Shown piece by piece: positions 16,688-27,244 of a stretch of DNA of 64,000 bases (position 1 is the first letter of the stretch; every line of letters begins with the position of its first letter). The DNA is from Aequorivita capsosiphonis DSM 23843 (GTDB lineage: Bacteria; Bacteroidota; Bacteroidia; Flavobacteriales; Flavobacteriaceae). The stretch is taken from NCBI RefSeq assembly GCF_000429125.1, contig NZ_KE386849.1:220647-284646 (forward strand), in the 5' to 3' direction. The position numbers were made by a program, and so were the translations under genes. The notes beneath the pieces are model-generated. The model did not search any database and was not told the origin of the DNA. It was given only the letters and a program-made list of their open reading frames with translations.

Positions 16688-19600
16688 ATGATTCACTTTT
16701 TTGGGAACGAAGAAAACACCGTTTTCGCAGTCCAAGCCCACGGAACTATTTCAGAAGAAAACACTAAAAAGTTGGAGTGGCTTTTCGGCAACCAACCTAA
16801 AATAAAGCAATCCGTCCTGGCTTCAACCGGGACGGATTTTTTTATTGGACCTCGTGCCGCAATGGTTACACCTTGGAGCACCAATGCCGTGGAAATAACA
16901 CAGAATATGGCTATTGATGGAATAATCCGTATTGAGGAATTTCATAATAGTTCAGATAAATCAGTGGTGTTTGATTCTATGCTTTCGCAGAAATTTCAAA
17001 CCTTGGATCAAGATATCTTTGACATTCATGTTTCTCCGGAAGGAATTCTAGAAATTGACGATGTTTCAGAATACAACCAAAAAGAAGGTTTAGCCTTAAA
17101 TGCCGAAGAAGTTGAGCATCTGGAAAATCTTTCAAAAAAACTGGGTAGAAAACTTACAGATAGTGAAGTTTTTGGCTTTAGTCAAGTAAATAGTGAGCAT
17201 TGCCGACATAAAATCTTTAATGGCACTTTTGAAATCGATGGCCATGAAATGCCTGAATCGTTATTCAAACTGATCAAAAAAACTGCTGCCGAAAATCCAA
17301 ACGATATTGTTTCGGCGTATAAAGATAACGTAGCTTTCGTAAAGGGCCCAACAGTAAGGCAATGGGCACCAAAAAGTGGCGATAAGCCCGATTGGTACTT
17401 AGAAAAAGATTTTGAAAGTGTAATTTCACTAAAAGCGGAAACCCATAACTTCCCAACAACTGTAGAACCTTTTAATGGCGCTGCGACTGGAAGTGGCGGA
17501 GAAATCCGCGACCGTTTGGCTGGTGGAAAAGGTTCTTTACCTTTAGCGGGAACCGCGGTTTATATGACTTCCTATTCTAGGTTAAATGAGGAAAGACCCT
17601 GGGAAAAAAGCATGAAAGAGCGCGAATGGCTCTACCAAACTCCTTTAGATATTTTAATAAAGGCCAGTAATGGCGCATCAGATTTTGGAAATAAATTTGG
17701 GCAGCCATTGATTGCTGGTTCTGTTCTCACGTTCGAACATGAGGAAGCCCCCTCCAACTCTCCCAAAGGGGGAGAGCCAAATCATAGAAAATTGGGATAT
17801 GATAAGGTTATTATGATGGCTGGTGGAATTGGCTATGGAAAAGCAAGTCAAGCCATTAAAGACAAACCGGCTGAAGGCGACAAAATTGTTGTGCTTGGCG
17901 GTGATAACTACAGAATTGGTATGGGTGGCGCAGCGGTTTCTTCTGCAGATACGGGTGAATTCCACAGTGGTATTGAGCTTAACGCAATCCAACGAAGCAA
18001 CCCCGAAATGCAAAAACGTGCAGCAAACGCCATTCGCGCGATGGTGGAAAGCGATCACAACCCAATTGTTTCTATTCACGATCACGGAGCTGGCGGACAT
18101 TTAAACTGCTTAAGCGAATTGGTTGAAGACACTGGAGGAAAAATTGAACTCGATAAACTTCCTATTGGCGACCCTACCCTATCTGACAAGGAAATTATGG
18201 GTAATGAAAGTCAAGAACGTATGGGTTTGATTATTGGCGAAGCCGATATGCACACATTAAAAAAAGTTGCAGATCGTGAGCGTTCCCCAATGTATGAGGT
18301 TGGACACGTAACTGGCGACCAACGTTTCTGTTTTGAAAATAAAAACGGCGAAAAACCAATGGATTTCGCTTTGGAAGATATGTTTGGCAGCTCGCCAAAA
18401 ACAATCATGAAAGATAAAACCGTAAACAGAGAGTATAAAAACCCTGCTTACGAGGTTTCAAAAGTTAAAGAATATTTAGAGCAAGTGCTTCAATTGGAAG
18501 CCGTAGCCTGTAAAGATTGGCTTACCAACAAAGTAGATCGTTGTGTTACTGGGCGCGTTGCTAAACAGCAAACTGCAGGCCGCTTACAACTTCCGTTAAA
18601 CAACTGCGGCGTTATGGCGCTAGATTTTCACGGAAAGGAAGGCGTTGCCACTTCTATCGGGCATTCTCCATTAACGGCTTTGATTGATCCTGCTGCAGGC
18701 TCAAGAAATGCCATTACTGAATCTTTGACTAATATTATTTGGGCACCTTTAAAAGATGGGCTGAAAAGTGTTTCACTTTCTGCAAACTGGATGTGGCCTT
18801 GTAATAATGAAGGTGAAGATGCGAGACTTTATTCCGCCGTAAAAGCGGTTTCAGATTTTTCAATCGATTTGGGAATCAACGTTCCAACAGGAAAAGATTC
18901 GCTTTCCATGAAGCAGCGATATAAAGATGGCGAAGTAATTTCTCCTGGAACTGTGATTATTTCCGCAGCTGGAAATTGTAACGATATTCAAAAAGTAGTT
19001 GAGCCAGTATTACAGAAAAATGGTGCCAGTATTTACTATATAAATATCTCCCAAGATGAATTTAAATTGGGCGGTTCTTCCTTCGGACAGATTTTGAGTG
19101 CCATAGGAAATGAGGCTCCAGATGTAAAAAGTGCAGAATACGTAAAAACTGTTTTCAACACTTTGCAGGAATTGATTAAAGACAGGCAAATACTTGCTGG
19201 ACACGATGTGGCTTCAGGTGGATTGATTACTACTTTATTAGAAATGTGTTTTGCTGATGTCCATTTGGGTGCAAATCTGGACTTTTCAGGTTTAGGTGAA
19301 AACGATTTGGTAAAACTATTCTTTGCTGAAAATGCTGGAGTAGTTATTCAAGCAAGTGACGATGCTTCCGTTGAAAAATTGCTTTCAGAAAACAATATCG
19401 ATTTTAGAAAAATTGGAACTGTTTCAAGAAATGGAACACTTCATATTAAAAATAATAAAGAAGAATTCAGCTTTAATATTTCTGAACTGAGAGATGTTTG
19501 GTATAAAACTTCGTATTTATTAGATAGAAATCAAAGCGGTGATAAACTTGCAAAAACACGTTTTGATAATTATAAGAAGCAACCTTTAACTTTTAAGTTT

Positions 19601-20443
19601 CCTGAGAATTTTACAGGAAAATATCCGGTCATAAACAGCACCTCGACTCCGCTCGGTGACCGAAAAGGTTCAGCTCCGATCGGCGACCAGAGACCAAAAG
19701 CAGCCGTTATTCGTGAAAAAGGAAGTAACAGCGAGCGCGAAATGGCGTATATGATGCATCTTGCAGGTTTTGATGTAAAAGACGTGCATATGACCGATTT
19801 GATAGAAGGTCGTGAAGACTTAGAAGATATTAAATTGCTTGTTGCCGTTGGTGGTTTCAGTAATAGTGATGTTTTAGGAAGTGCCAAAGGTTGGGCCGGT
19901 GCATTTTTATATAACGAAAAAGCGCACAAAGCATTAAAGAATTTCTTTGCGAAAGAGGACACACTTTCATTGGGTGTTTGTAATGGATGTCAACTTTTTG
20001 TTGAACTTGGCCTGCTGAATCCGGAAGACGAAGAAAAACCAAAAATGCATCACAACGATACAGGCAAGTTTGAATGTGTGTTTACTTCGGTAAAAATTCA
20101 GGAGAATAATTCTGTGATGCTTTCTTCATTAGCTGGAAGTACTTTGGGAATCTGGTCTGCACACGGAGAGGGAAAATTTAGTTTTCCTAAAGATGAAAAC
20201 CATTACAATATTGTTGCGAAATACGGCTACAACGCCTTACCTGCAAATCCAAACGGCAGCAATTTTAACACCGCAATGATGACCGATAAAACGGGGCGCC
20301 ATCTAGTGATGATGCCACACTTGGAACGTTCTACTTTCCCTTGGAATTGGGCGTATTATCCAGAAGACAGAAAGAATGATGAAGTTTCTCCTTGGGTTGA
20401 GGCTTTGGTGAATGCTCGGGAGTGGGTTGAAAAGAAAAAATAG
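16688..20443 (+). CDS. purL: Phosphoribosylformylglycinamidine synthase
   Basis: Single-chain FGAM synthase, which converts FGAR, glutamine and ATP to FGAM in purine synthesis. From the ATG at 16688 it has 1251 residues; the frame also has an upstream GTG at 16652, but the protein family begins MIHFFGNEENTVFAVQ, so the ATG is preferred. The N-terminal PurS-like part is followed by the synthetase core (SEHCRHKIFNGTF, AETHNFPTTVEPF, SIHDHGAGGHLNCLSE, PTGKDSLSMKQ) and a C-terminal glutaminase with nucleophile Cys1098 (GVCNGCQLF) and SAHGEGKFSF. Three oddities: a terminator-like hairpin in codons 41-51, a repeat-derived insert near residues 351-364, and another at about 985-1002 in the linker before the glutaminase. 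All keep the frame, so the enzyme is probably active. Confidence 0.95.
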   Translation: MIHFFGNEENTVFAVQAHGTISEENTKKLEWLFGNQPKIKQSVLASTGTDFFIGPRAAMVTPWSTNAVEITQNMAIDGIIRIEEFHNSSDKSVVFDSMLSQKFQTLDQDIFDIHVSPEGILEIDDVSEYNQKEGLALNAEEVEHLENLSKKLGRKLTDSEVFGFSQVNSEHCRHKIFNGTFEIDGHEMPESLFKLIKKTAAENPNDIVSAYKDNVAFVKGPTVRQWAPKSGDKPDWYLEKDFESVISLKAETHNFPTTVEPFNGAATGSGGEIRDRLAGGKGSLPLAGTAVYMTSYSRLNEERPWEKSMKEREWLYQTPLDILIKASNGASDFGNKFGQPLIAGSVLTFEHEEAPSNSPKGGEPNHRKLGYDKVIMMAGGIGYGKASQAIKDKPAEGDKIVVLGGDNYRIGMGGAAVSSADTGEFHSGIELNAIQRSNPEMQKRAANAIRAMVESDHNPIVSIHDHGAGGHLNCLSELVEDTGGKIELDKLPIGDPTLSDKEIMGNESQERMGLIIGEADMHTLKKVADRERSPMYEVGHVTGDQRFCFENKNGEKPMDFALEDMFGSSPKTIMKDKTVNREYKNPAYEVSKVKEYLEQVLQLEAVACKDWLTNKVDRCVTGRVAKQQTAGRLQLPLNNCGVMALDFHGKEGVATSIGHSPLTALIDPAAGSRNAITESLTNIIWAPLKDGLKSVSLSANWMWPCNNEGEDARLYSAVKAVSDFSIDLGINVPTGKDSLSMKQRYKDGEVISPGTVIISAAGNCNDIQKVVEPVLQKNGASIYYINISQDEFKLGGSSFGQILSAIGNEAPDVKSAEYVKTVFNTLQELIKDRQILAGHDVASGGLITTLLEMCFADVHLGANLDFSGLGENDLVKLFFAENAGVVIQASDDASVEKLLSENNIDFRKIGTVSRNGTLHIKNNKEEFSFNISELRDVWYKTSYLLDRNQSGDKLAKTRFDNYKKQPLTFKFPENFTGKYPVINSTSTPLGDRKGSAPIGDQRPKAAVIREKGSNSEREMAYMMHLAGFDVKDVHMTDLIEGREDLEDIKLLVAVGGFSNSDVLGSAKGWAGAFLYNEKAHKALKNFFAKEDTLSLGVCNGCQLFVELGLLNPEDEEKPKMHHNDTGKFECVFTSVKIQENNSVMLSSLAGSTLGIWSAHGEGKFSFPKDENHYNIVAKYGYNALPANPNGSNFNTAMMTDKTGRHLVMMPHLERSTFPWNWAYYPEDRKNDEVSPWVEALVNAREWVEKKK
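16809..16843 (+). terminator. Terminator-like hairpin inside purL
   Basis: AATCCGTCCTGG (16809-16820) pairs with CCGGGACGGATT (16827-16838) over 12 bp with a single G-T wobble and a 6-base loop CTTCAA. T residues run from 16837 to 16843. The shape is that of a canonical intrinsic terminator, but it lies about 120-155 bases inside the purL coding region. It encodes SVLASTGTDFF. It may attenuate purL transcription, or be a captured repeat. Confidence 0.6.
17748..17778. repeat. Palindromic repeat inserted in frame in purL (first)
   Basis: CTCTCCC (17758-17764) and GGGAGAG (17770-17776) form a perfect 7-bp stem within a C-rich then G-rich block. It encodes APSNSPKGGEP in the middle of otherwise ordinary PurL sequence (TFEHEE before, RKLGYDKV after). 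The block resembles CCCCCTCCAACTC...GGGGGAG elements that I know as common between flavobacterial genes. Captured repeat is an inference. Confidence 0.6.
19641..19688. repeat. Tandem repeat element inserted in frame in purL (second)
   Basis: CTCCGCTCGGTGACC (19647-19661) and CTCCGATCGGCGACC (19674-19688) are two copies, 13 of 15 identical, with a period of 27 bases (9 codons). The first also forms TCGGT-G-ACCGA. It matches the intergenic element at 16373-16397 at 19 of 24 positions. It encodes STPLGDRKGSAPIGDQR between the synthetase core and the glutaminase domain. Confidence 0.7.
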
Positions 20444-20490
20444 TATTTTGTATTTTTCCTGAAAATCTTTCTATAATTATTAGTATTTTT

Positions 20491-20523
20491 AAGGAATGGC
20501 TCCAACGGGTCATTCCTTTTTTC
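20491..20523 (+). terminator. Intrinsic terminator of purL
   Basis: AAGGAATG (20491-20498) pairs with CATTCCTT (20511-20518). The stem can be extended inward with GGCTC/GGGT pairs including G-T wobbles. T residues follow from 20517. It lies 47 bases after the purL stop. Confidence 0.8.
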
Positions 20524-20578
20524 TTTTCTGGAAAAACTAAAATATTTTTGCTACTTTCACTTCCTTAACAATACTACC

Positions 20579-22360
20579 ATGAATGAACCAAAAAGACTCT
20601 TCGATTTTCCATATTACCAACTTGAAAAATATCCTCAAGAAAAGGCACTTAATACTAAGTATGATGGAATATGGAAGGCTACGTCAACTCAAGAATATAT
20701 AGACAAAGCCAATGCAATAAGCAGGGCTTTGATACGAATGGGAGTAAATGCCAATGATAAAGTTGCGCTTATATCAACTACCAATCGTACCGAATGGAAC
20801 ATCTGCGACATAGGTATTATGCAAACTGGAGCACAGGATGTTCCAATATACCCAACCATTTCAGAGGAAGAATACGAGTATGTACTTAATCACAGCGAAT
20901 GTGTTTATTGTTTTGTTTCGGATAAGGAAGTGTTGGACAAAGTAATGAAGATAAAAAATAACGTACCCTCGCTAAAAGACGTATTTACTTTTGATGAGAT
21001 TAAAGGTGCAAAAAATTGGAGCGAGGTTCTTGAAAAAGGAAAGGACGAAAGCAACCAAGATGAAGTTGACAAGAGAAAAGATGCGATTGACGAAAATGAT
21101 GTAGCCACTTTAATATATACTTCCGGAACTACTGGAAAACCAAAAGGGGTTATGCTTTCACATAAAAACATTGGTAGCAATGCCAAATTTAGCGCTGAAC
21201 GTTTACCAATTGATTTAGGCAAATCATCTTCGTTAAGCTTTTTGCCTGTTTGTCACGTTTATGAAAGAATGCTGCACTACATGTATCAATATTGTGGAGT
21301 GGAACTTTATTTTGCTGAATCACTTGATACTATAAGCGCCAATTTACAGGAGGTAAAACCCGAAGTAATGACAGCAGTACCTCGTGTACTTGAAAAAGTG
21401 TATGATAAAATATACGCCAAAGGAGGCGAACTTTCTGGCATTAAAAAGAAACTCTTCTTTTGGGCGATAGATTTAGGTTTAAAATATGAGCCGTATGGTG
21501 AAAACGGTTGGTGGTATGAAACGCAACTTAGCCTGGCCAACAAATTAATTTTTAGTAAATGGCGCAAAGCTTTGGGCGGAAATTTAAAGGCGATTGCTTC
21601 AGGAAGCGCGCCCTTACAGCCTAGATTGGCTCGTATTTTCAATGCTGCTCAAATTCCAGTGATGGAAGGATACGGACTAACTGAAACCTCTCCAGTTGTA
21701 TCAGTGAATGACATGCGCAATAAAGGATTTAAAATTGGAACCGTCGGGAAACCACTGCGCGAAACGGAAATCAAAATCGCCGAAGATGGAGAGATTTTAG
21801 TAAAAGGTCCACAGGTGATGGTTGGATATTATAAAAATGATGAGGAAACCGAAAAAGTAATGGAAGGCGGCTATTTCCATACTGGAGATATTGGTGAAAT
21901 TGACAGCGAAGGCTTTCTGAAAATTACCGATCGAAAAAAGGAAATGTTTAAAACCAGTGGTGGTAAGTACATTGCTCCCCAATTGATAGAGAACATTATG
22001 AAACAATCACGTTTTATAGAGAATATCATGGTTATTGGCGAAGGTGAAAAAATGCCTGCCGCATTAATACAACCAGATTTTGAATTTATAAAAGATTGGG
22101 GTGCTAAAAAAGGACGCAACATCCCGACAGATCTTAAAGAAATAGTAAAAAACCAAGCGGTTATAGACCGTATTCAACAGGAAGTTGATTTTTATAATGA
22201 GCACTTCGGTCAATGGGAAAAGGTGAAAAAGTTTGAACTTACTCCTGACGTTTGGAGTATCGAGGACGGGCAGTTAACACCTACCATGAAAATGAAACGA
22301 AAAGTGATAAAAGCTCAGTATAAAGATTTGTATGAGAAGATTTATGGGCCTAATTCATAG
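20579..22360 (+). CDS. Long-chain acyl-CoA synthetase (AMP-binding)
   Basis: A 593-residue ANL-superfamily enzyme that activates fatty acids to acyl-CoA through an acyl-adenylate. The ATP-binding P-loop TLIYTSGTTGKPKGVMLSHKN is at about 178-198. The motif EGYGLTETSPVVS lies near 363, and the hinge GYFHTGDIGEIDSEGFLKITDRKKEMFKTSGGKYI near 438. Length and the Lys-rich gate region fit the long-chain (FadD/ACSL, AMP-forming) group. It is preceded by the purL terminator, so it has its own promoter. It is cytoplasmic or loosely membrane-associated. Confidence 0.88.
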   Translation: MNEPKRLFDFPYYQLEKYPQEKALNTKYDGIWKATSTQEYIDKANAISRALIRMGVNANDKVALISTTNRTEWNICDIGIMQTGAQDVPIYPTISEEEYEYVLNHSECVYCFVSDKEVLDKVMKIKNNVPSLKDVFTFDEIKGAKNWSEVLEKGKDESNQDEVDKRKDAIDENDVATLIYTSGTTGKPKGVMLSHKNIGSNAKFSAERLPIDLGKSSSLSFLPVCHVYERMLHYMYQYCGVELYFAESLDTISANLQEVKPEVMTAVPRVLEKVYDKIYAKGGELSGIKKKLFFWAIDLGLKYEPYGENGWWYETQLSLANKLIFSKWRKALGGNLKAIASGSAPLQPRLARIFNAAQIPVMEGYGLTETSPVVSVNDMRNKGFKIGTVGKPLRETEIKIAEDGEILVKGPQVMVGYYKNDEETEKVMEGGYFHTGDIGEIDSEGFLKITDRKKEMFKTSGGKYIAPQLIENIMKQSRFIENIMVIGEGEKMPAALIQPDFEFIKDWGAKKGRNIPTDLKEIVKNQAVIDRIQQEVDFYNEHFGQWEKVKKFELTPDVWSIEDGQLTPTMKMKRKVIKAQYKDLYEKIYGPNS

Positions 22361-22441
22361 AAAATCCATTTTTGCTCTTTTGAAAAATTTTATAATTGAG
22401 AATTATTTCGGTCAGCATACAAATCATAAAAACATAAAAGT

Positions 22442-22768
22442 TTGAACTGGATCCTCCTAATAATCGGCGGTCTCTTTGAAGTGGGTTTCGCTGCTTGTCT
22501 TGGTAAGGTAAAAGAAACTTCAGGACTAGAAGCTAGGCTTTGGTTTGGAGGCTTTCTTATCTGTTTAACCATAAGTATGTTTCTGCTCATTAAAGCTTCA
22601 AAAACGCTACCTATTGGTACGGCTTATGCAGTTTGGACTGGGATAGGTGCTGTAGGTACTGTTCTGATAGGTATTTTTTATTTTAACGAACCAGCCACCT
22701 TTTGGCGTGTATTTTTTCTTCTCACGCTTATTGGTTCCATAGTGGGTCTGAAATTTATTTCATCTTAA
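22442..22768 (+). CDS. SMR-family Gdx/SugE-type exporter
   Basis: A 108-residue protein with four membrane helices and the conserved SMR glutamate in helix 1 (Glu13, in GGLFEVGFAACLG). GTAYAVWTGIGAVGT in helix 3 is the signature of the Gdx/SugE branch, which exports guanidinium or small quaternary ammonium ions, as opposed to EmrE. The start is TTG; no in-frame ATG keeps helix 1. No guanidine riboswitch was recognised in the 81 bases upstream. It shares a bidirectional terminator with the convergent monooxygenase gene. Confidence 0.8.
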   Translation: MNWILLIIGGLFEVGFAACLGKVKETSGLEARLWFGGFLICLTISMFLLIKASKTLPIGTAYAVWTGIGAVGTVLIGIFYFNEPATFWRVFFLLTLIGSIVGLKFISS

Positions 22769-22800
22769 GCATCACACATTTTCTAAGAAATAGAGGTATA

Positions 22801-22837
22801 AAAAAAGGTGTTGTTTCTCCAAACAGCACCTTTTTTT
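22801..22837. terminator. Bidirectional terminator
   Basis: AAAAAAGGTGTTGTTT (22801-22816) pairs with AAACAGCACCTTTTTTT (22821-22837) around CTCC, with one G-T pair. T-runs follow on both strands. It serves the gdx-like gene (plus, ends 22768) and the monooxygenase gene (minus, ends 22856). Confidence 0.9.
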
Positions 22838-22855
22838 ATAATCTTAAGAATTAAC

Positions 22856-24280
<1,425 letters not shown>

Positions 24281-24524
24281 TTAAAAGTAGTTGCTCGATG
24301 TTAATATTCTATTGTGAAATGGCCGCGAAACGCAGCGGGAAAAGCCTAAAAGAAAGACTTTTAAAAGATATCAATTAACTATGAAAATGCAATTGAGATA
24401 CCTAATACGATTTTTTAAAAACACAATGTTGCGAAGATACCATTTTTTGGCCCTACATCCAAGGAATAAAGGCACAATGGGCTGATGGAAAGGACTCTGT
24501 AAATTTAAGAAACAACAGCAGAAA

Positions 24525-24947
24525 TTAGAATTTCAGCAATTCGATTTCCATTGATGTATCTGCCGTCAATTCAAACTGACAGTCATCAAAAGTAGGAGCA
24601 GAAAATTTGGGCTTAAAATTATTCGAAAAGGCGTAAGGCTCCTTTGGAATTCCAAAGAAGTTTCTGTCACATTCACCGTTTGCATTTTCATCGTGATATA
24701 GCGAAATAGCATAGACATCTTTGGGTAAATTTTCAAATACGAAGGTTTCAGATCCATTTTCAACTTTAATGGAAACACTTTTATAAGCCTGCCCCTCTTC
24801 CATAAAGCGATCGCTTTTGTTAAAAAGAGCGACTTCTAGGGTACCTTCCATGGTTTTAATATTATCAATAGTCACAGTGAGTGTATGGGTGTCATTGGAC
24901 TGAGTGTTAATAAAAAGAAGTGTGAAAAATATAATTAAGTAGTTCAT
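24525..24947 (-). CDS. DUF2141 secreted protein
   Basis: A 140-residue exported protein: a signal-like hydrophobic N-terminus (1-16) and a single DUF2141 beta-sandwich. The recognisable parts are LEVALFNKSDRFM, FENLPKDVYAISLYHDENANGECDRNFFGIPKEPYAFSN, in which DENANGECD looks like a calcium loop, and two cysteines (in GECD and DDCQ) that may pair. The function of the family is unknown. The downstream neighbour in the same direction is the monooxygenase gene, 277 bp away; the epimerase remnant lies upstream. Confidence 0.75.
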   Translation of the reverse strand: MNYLIIFFTLLFINTQSNDTHTLTVTIDNIKTMEGTLEVALFNKSDRFMEEGQAYKSVSIKVENGSETFVFENLPKDVYAISLYHDENANGECDRNFFGIPKEPYAFSNNFKPKFSAPTFDDCQFELTADTSMEIELLKF

Positions 24948-24989
24948 TCGTTTTAAGTTTAGTTAAAGGTATAGCGATTCAGTATAGGG

Positions 24990-25995
24990 TTAATTTCCAA
25001 AAAACTGGCTTTTCATCTTTTCGTCATTATTTTTAATTGCGGCGAGAGGTTCAGATTGTTTCAAAAGATAATATTTAATCGGCCTTTTTAAAAGTGATGC
25101 TCCAAAATTTTCAAAACTCGAAATTTTTTCCTTTTCCATTTTAAAGTAATCTTCCAAACTATCTTTTCTAAAGTGAACAATATTTTCTAGTTTATCCCCA
25201 TCTTTATAAAACCCACAGTGAAAGTTTTTTTCAGCGAAAGCCTTCTCTGGAAAATTGAGTTCGCCAAGTCCGAAAATATTGAAAGAACGTTGTAGAAAGC
25301 CTTCGTAACTGATTCTACAATTTTCCCCACCACCAAGATTGAATATGCTTCTTGATAGCTCCTTCTCCTTTTCAATAGCGTTTACAAAGGCTCGCGCTGT
25401 ATCTCGTGGTGTTGCAATTTCCAAAGAGGTAGCCAATGGTTGATGAAACATCAATTTAGACATTTTATGTCCCCCCATTATTGCCGCCAATCTAAAAATT
25501 GTCCATTTTAATTTGCTAGTCTTAATGATTTCCTCCGCCGCTATTTTTGTGAGCGCATATTCATCTCCAGGACTAGGTTCTAAAGGATCTTCAACCGAAA
25601 TATACGGATTTTCCAATCGATCGCCATAAACAGTAAATAAAGAAACAATTAGGTGAATATTGTTCTAATAATCGCACCAAATTGCGAGTTCCTTCCGTAT
25701 TTACTTTTTTGGCTATTTCTGGAAAATCATCTGCTGTTGGCGGAATGATTGCTGCCAAATGAATAATACAATCCTGATCATGAACTATTTTCTCAATGTC
25801 AGCATTTTTTGTAATATCGCCGTAAATTAAATTGACTTGATCTTTAAAGGGATCGAGTTTCTTAACAGCGGCTTTCGTTTTTTTATCAAAAACGGTAAGC
25901 TTCAAGTATGGAATTTCTACAAGCTGTTTTAAAGCTTCAAAACCAACAGTACCTGAAGCACCAGTCAATAATACTGATTTTGTTTTGTTCTCCAT
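24990..25995 (-). pseudogene. NAD-dependent epimerase/dehydratase, frameshifted
   Basis: Two pieces of one extended-SDR protein lie in different frames. The 5' piece (25995 to about 25635) has the Rossmann motif TGASGTVG, DKKTK, and HLAAIIPP through NLVRLLEQYSPNCFFI. The 3' piece (to 24990) resumes with TVYGDRLENPYISVEDPLEPSPGDEYALTK, which holds the catalytic YxxxK, and runs to a normal end. The break is at about 25632-25642; the serine strand before VYGD seems shortened, so one or a few bases are missing. It is either a decayed gene or a sequencing error. It follows the CurA-like gene by 5 bases, so it belonged to that operon. Confidence 0.75.
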
Positions 25996-26000
25996 CCCTT

Positions 26001-27035
26001 TTACTGCTTTTCAATTTCCGAAATTTTCACAAGCTGTTTCCCAATATTATCACCAGAAAACAAGCCAATAAATGCCGAAGGAATATTTTCAAAGCCTTCA
26101 ATAAGGTTTTCCTTATATTTCATCTGACCGTTGTTATACCATTTAGAAAGCTGATTTTTGGCGTCTTCAAATTCATCCTTAAAATCAAAAACCACAAAAC
26201 CTTCCATGCGCGCACTTTTTTGAATTAATGCATGCTGTGGTCTTGGTCCCTTTGGTGGATTTTCATCATTGTATTCAGCAATTTGACCGCAGATGACAAT
26301 CCGTCCATTTTTATTCAAAATTTCCAGAACATCATCTGCAATTTCGCCACCTACATTGTCAAAGAAAACATCAATTCCATTTGGACAAGCATCTTTAAGC
26401 GCTTTGGCCATATTATTGGTTTTCTTGTAATTTATTCCTTTGTCTATGCCCAATTCATTTTCCAAATAATCAATTTTTTCCTTAGAACCTGCAATGCCAA
26501 TTACTTTACAGCCTTTCAATTTGGCAATTTGCACAGCAACGCTTCCTACAGAACCGGCCGCCCCAGAAACTACAACAGTCTCTCCTTTTTGCGGATTACC
26601 AATTTTTATAAGCCCAAAATATGCGGCGAGGCCTGTAACACCTAAAATACTCAATGCCGTTGAAATAGGAGCTAGATCTGGGTTGACCTTTTCAAGTTTA
26701 TCTGCATTAAAAGACTGTAGCTTTTTCCAATCTAAACGGCCATAGACTATATCTCCTTTTGTGAATTTTTTACTTCTGGATTCTACAACTTGTGCCACGC
26801 TCCTACTTGTTATAGGTTTACCCAATTCATATTTATTTCCCCTATCATCGTCATCGCCTTTATCCATGAAGCCGCGCATGCCTGGATCTACAGAAACGTA
26901 AATGCTTTTTAGCAAAACCTCTCCTTCCTTAAGTTTAGGAACGTCAATATCACGAAACTCAAAGGTGCTTTGATCAGGGACACCCGAAGGTCTTTTGGCC
27001 AATACTATTTCTTGATTGTCTTGTTGCTTAGTCAT
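26001..27035 (-). CDS. CurA/PTGR-like NADP-dependent reductase
   Basis: A 344-residue medium-chain reductase of the zinc-free leukotriene B4 dehydrogenase / prostaglandin reductase / curcumin reductase group. It reduces the double bond of enones with NADPH. The catalytic-domain opening VLAKRPSGVPDQSTFEF is followed by SVDPGMRGFMD, the cofactor motif VSGAAGSVGSVAVQIAKLKGC, and GIDVFFDNVGG, all close to E. coli CurA. The usual zinc-ligand cysteines are missing, as expected. It is the first gene of an operon with the frameshifted epimerase. The substrate is unknown; detoxification of reactive enones is likely. Confidence 0.85.
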   Translation of the reverse strand: MTKQQDNQEIVLAKRPSGVPDQSTFEFRDIDVPKLKEGEVLLKSIYVSVDPGMRGFMDKGDDDDRGNKYELGKPITSRSVAQVVESRSKKFTKGDIVYGRLDWKKLQSFNADKLEKVNPDLAPISTALSILGVTGLAAYFGLIKIGNPQKGETVVVSGAAGSVGSVAVQIAKLKGCKVIGIAGSKEKIDYLENELGIDKGINYKKTNNMAKALKDACPNGIDVFFDNVGGEIADDVLEILNKNGRIVICGQIAEYNDENPPKGPRPQHALIQKSARMEGFVVFDFKDEFEDAKNQLSKWYNNGQMKYKENLIEGFENIPSAFIGLFSGDNIGKQLVKISEIEKQ

Positions 27036-27194
27036 TATGATATAAGTTTGAATTAAATTAAAAATTGGAATCTTGTGGGTTTTGCTCTTTCTGAAACTAA
27101 AAAACCTTCATTTCTCTACTTGACAAAGTTTTGGAATTCACTCTAGAACTTTTGCCAATTATGGAGAAATGAAGATTTCTTAAAAGCGCTTTAT

Positions 27195-27244
27195 AATTAA
27201 TTCTGAATGAAAAGTAAATATTTCAAATTCATTCGGAATTAATT
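27195..27244 (-). terminator. Stem-loop at the end of the META lipoprotein gene
   Basis: AATTAATTCTGAATGA (27195-27210) pairs with TCATTCGGAATTAATT (27229-27244) over 16 bp with one G-T wobble. It overlaps the stop codon at 27239. No strong T-run follows on the minus strand, so termination is uncertain, but the hairpin could stabilise the 3' end. Confidence 0.4.

Noticed and set aside
17678-18100. Minus-strand frame of 140 codons within purL
   Set aside because: It is opposite to conserved PurL sequence (SIHDHGAGGHLN) and has no start context or family likeness.
22361-22441. Possible guanidine riboswitch before the gdx-like gene
   Set aside because: The 81-base gap is too short and none of the known guanidine riboswitch motifs could be seen.
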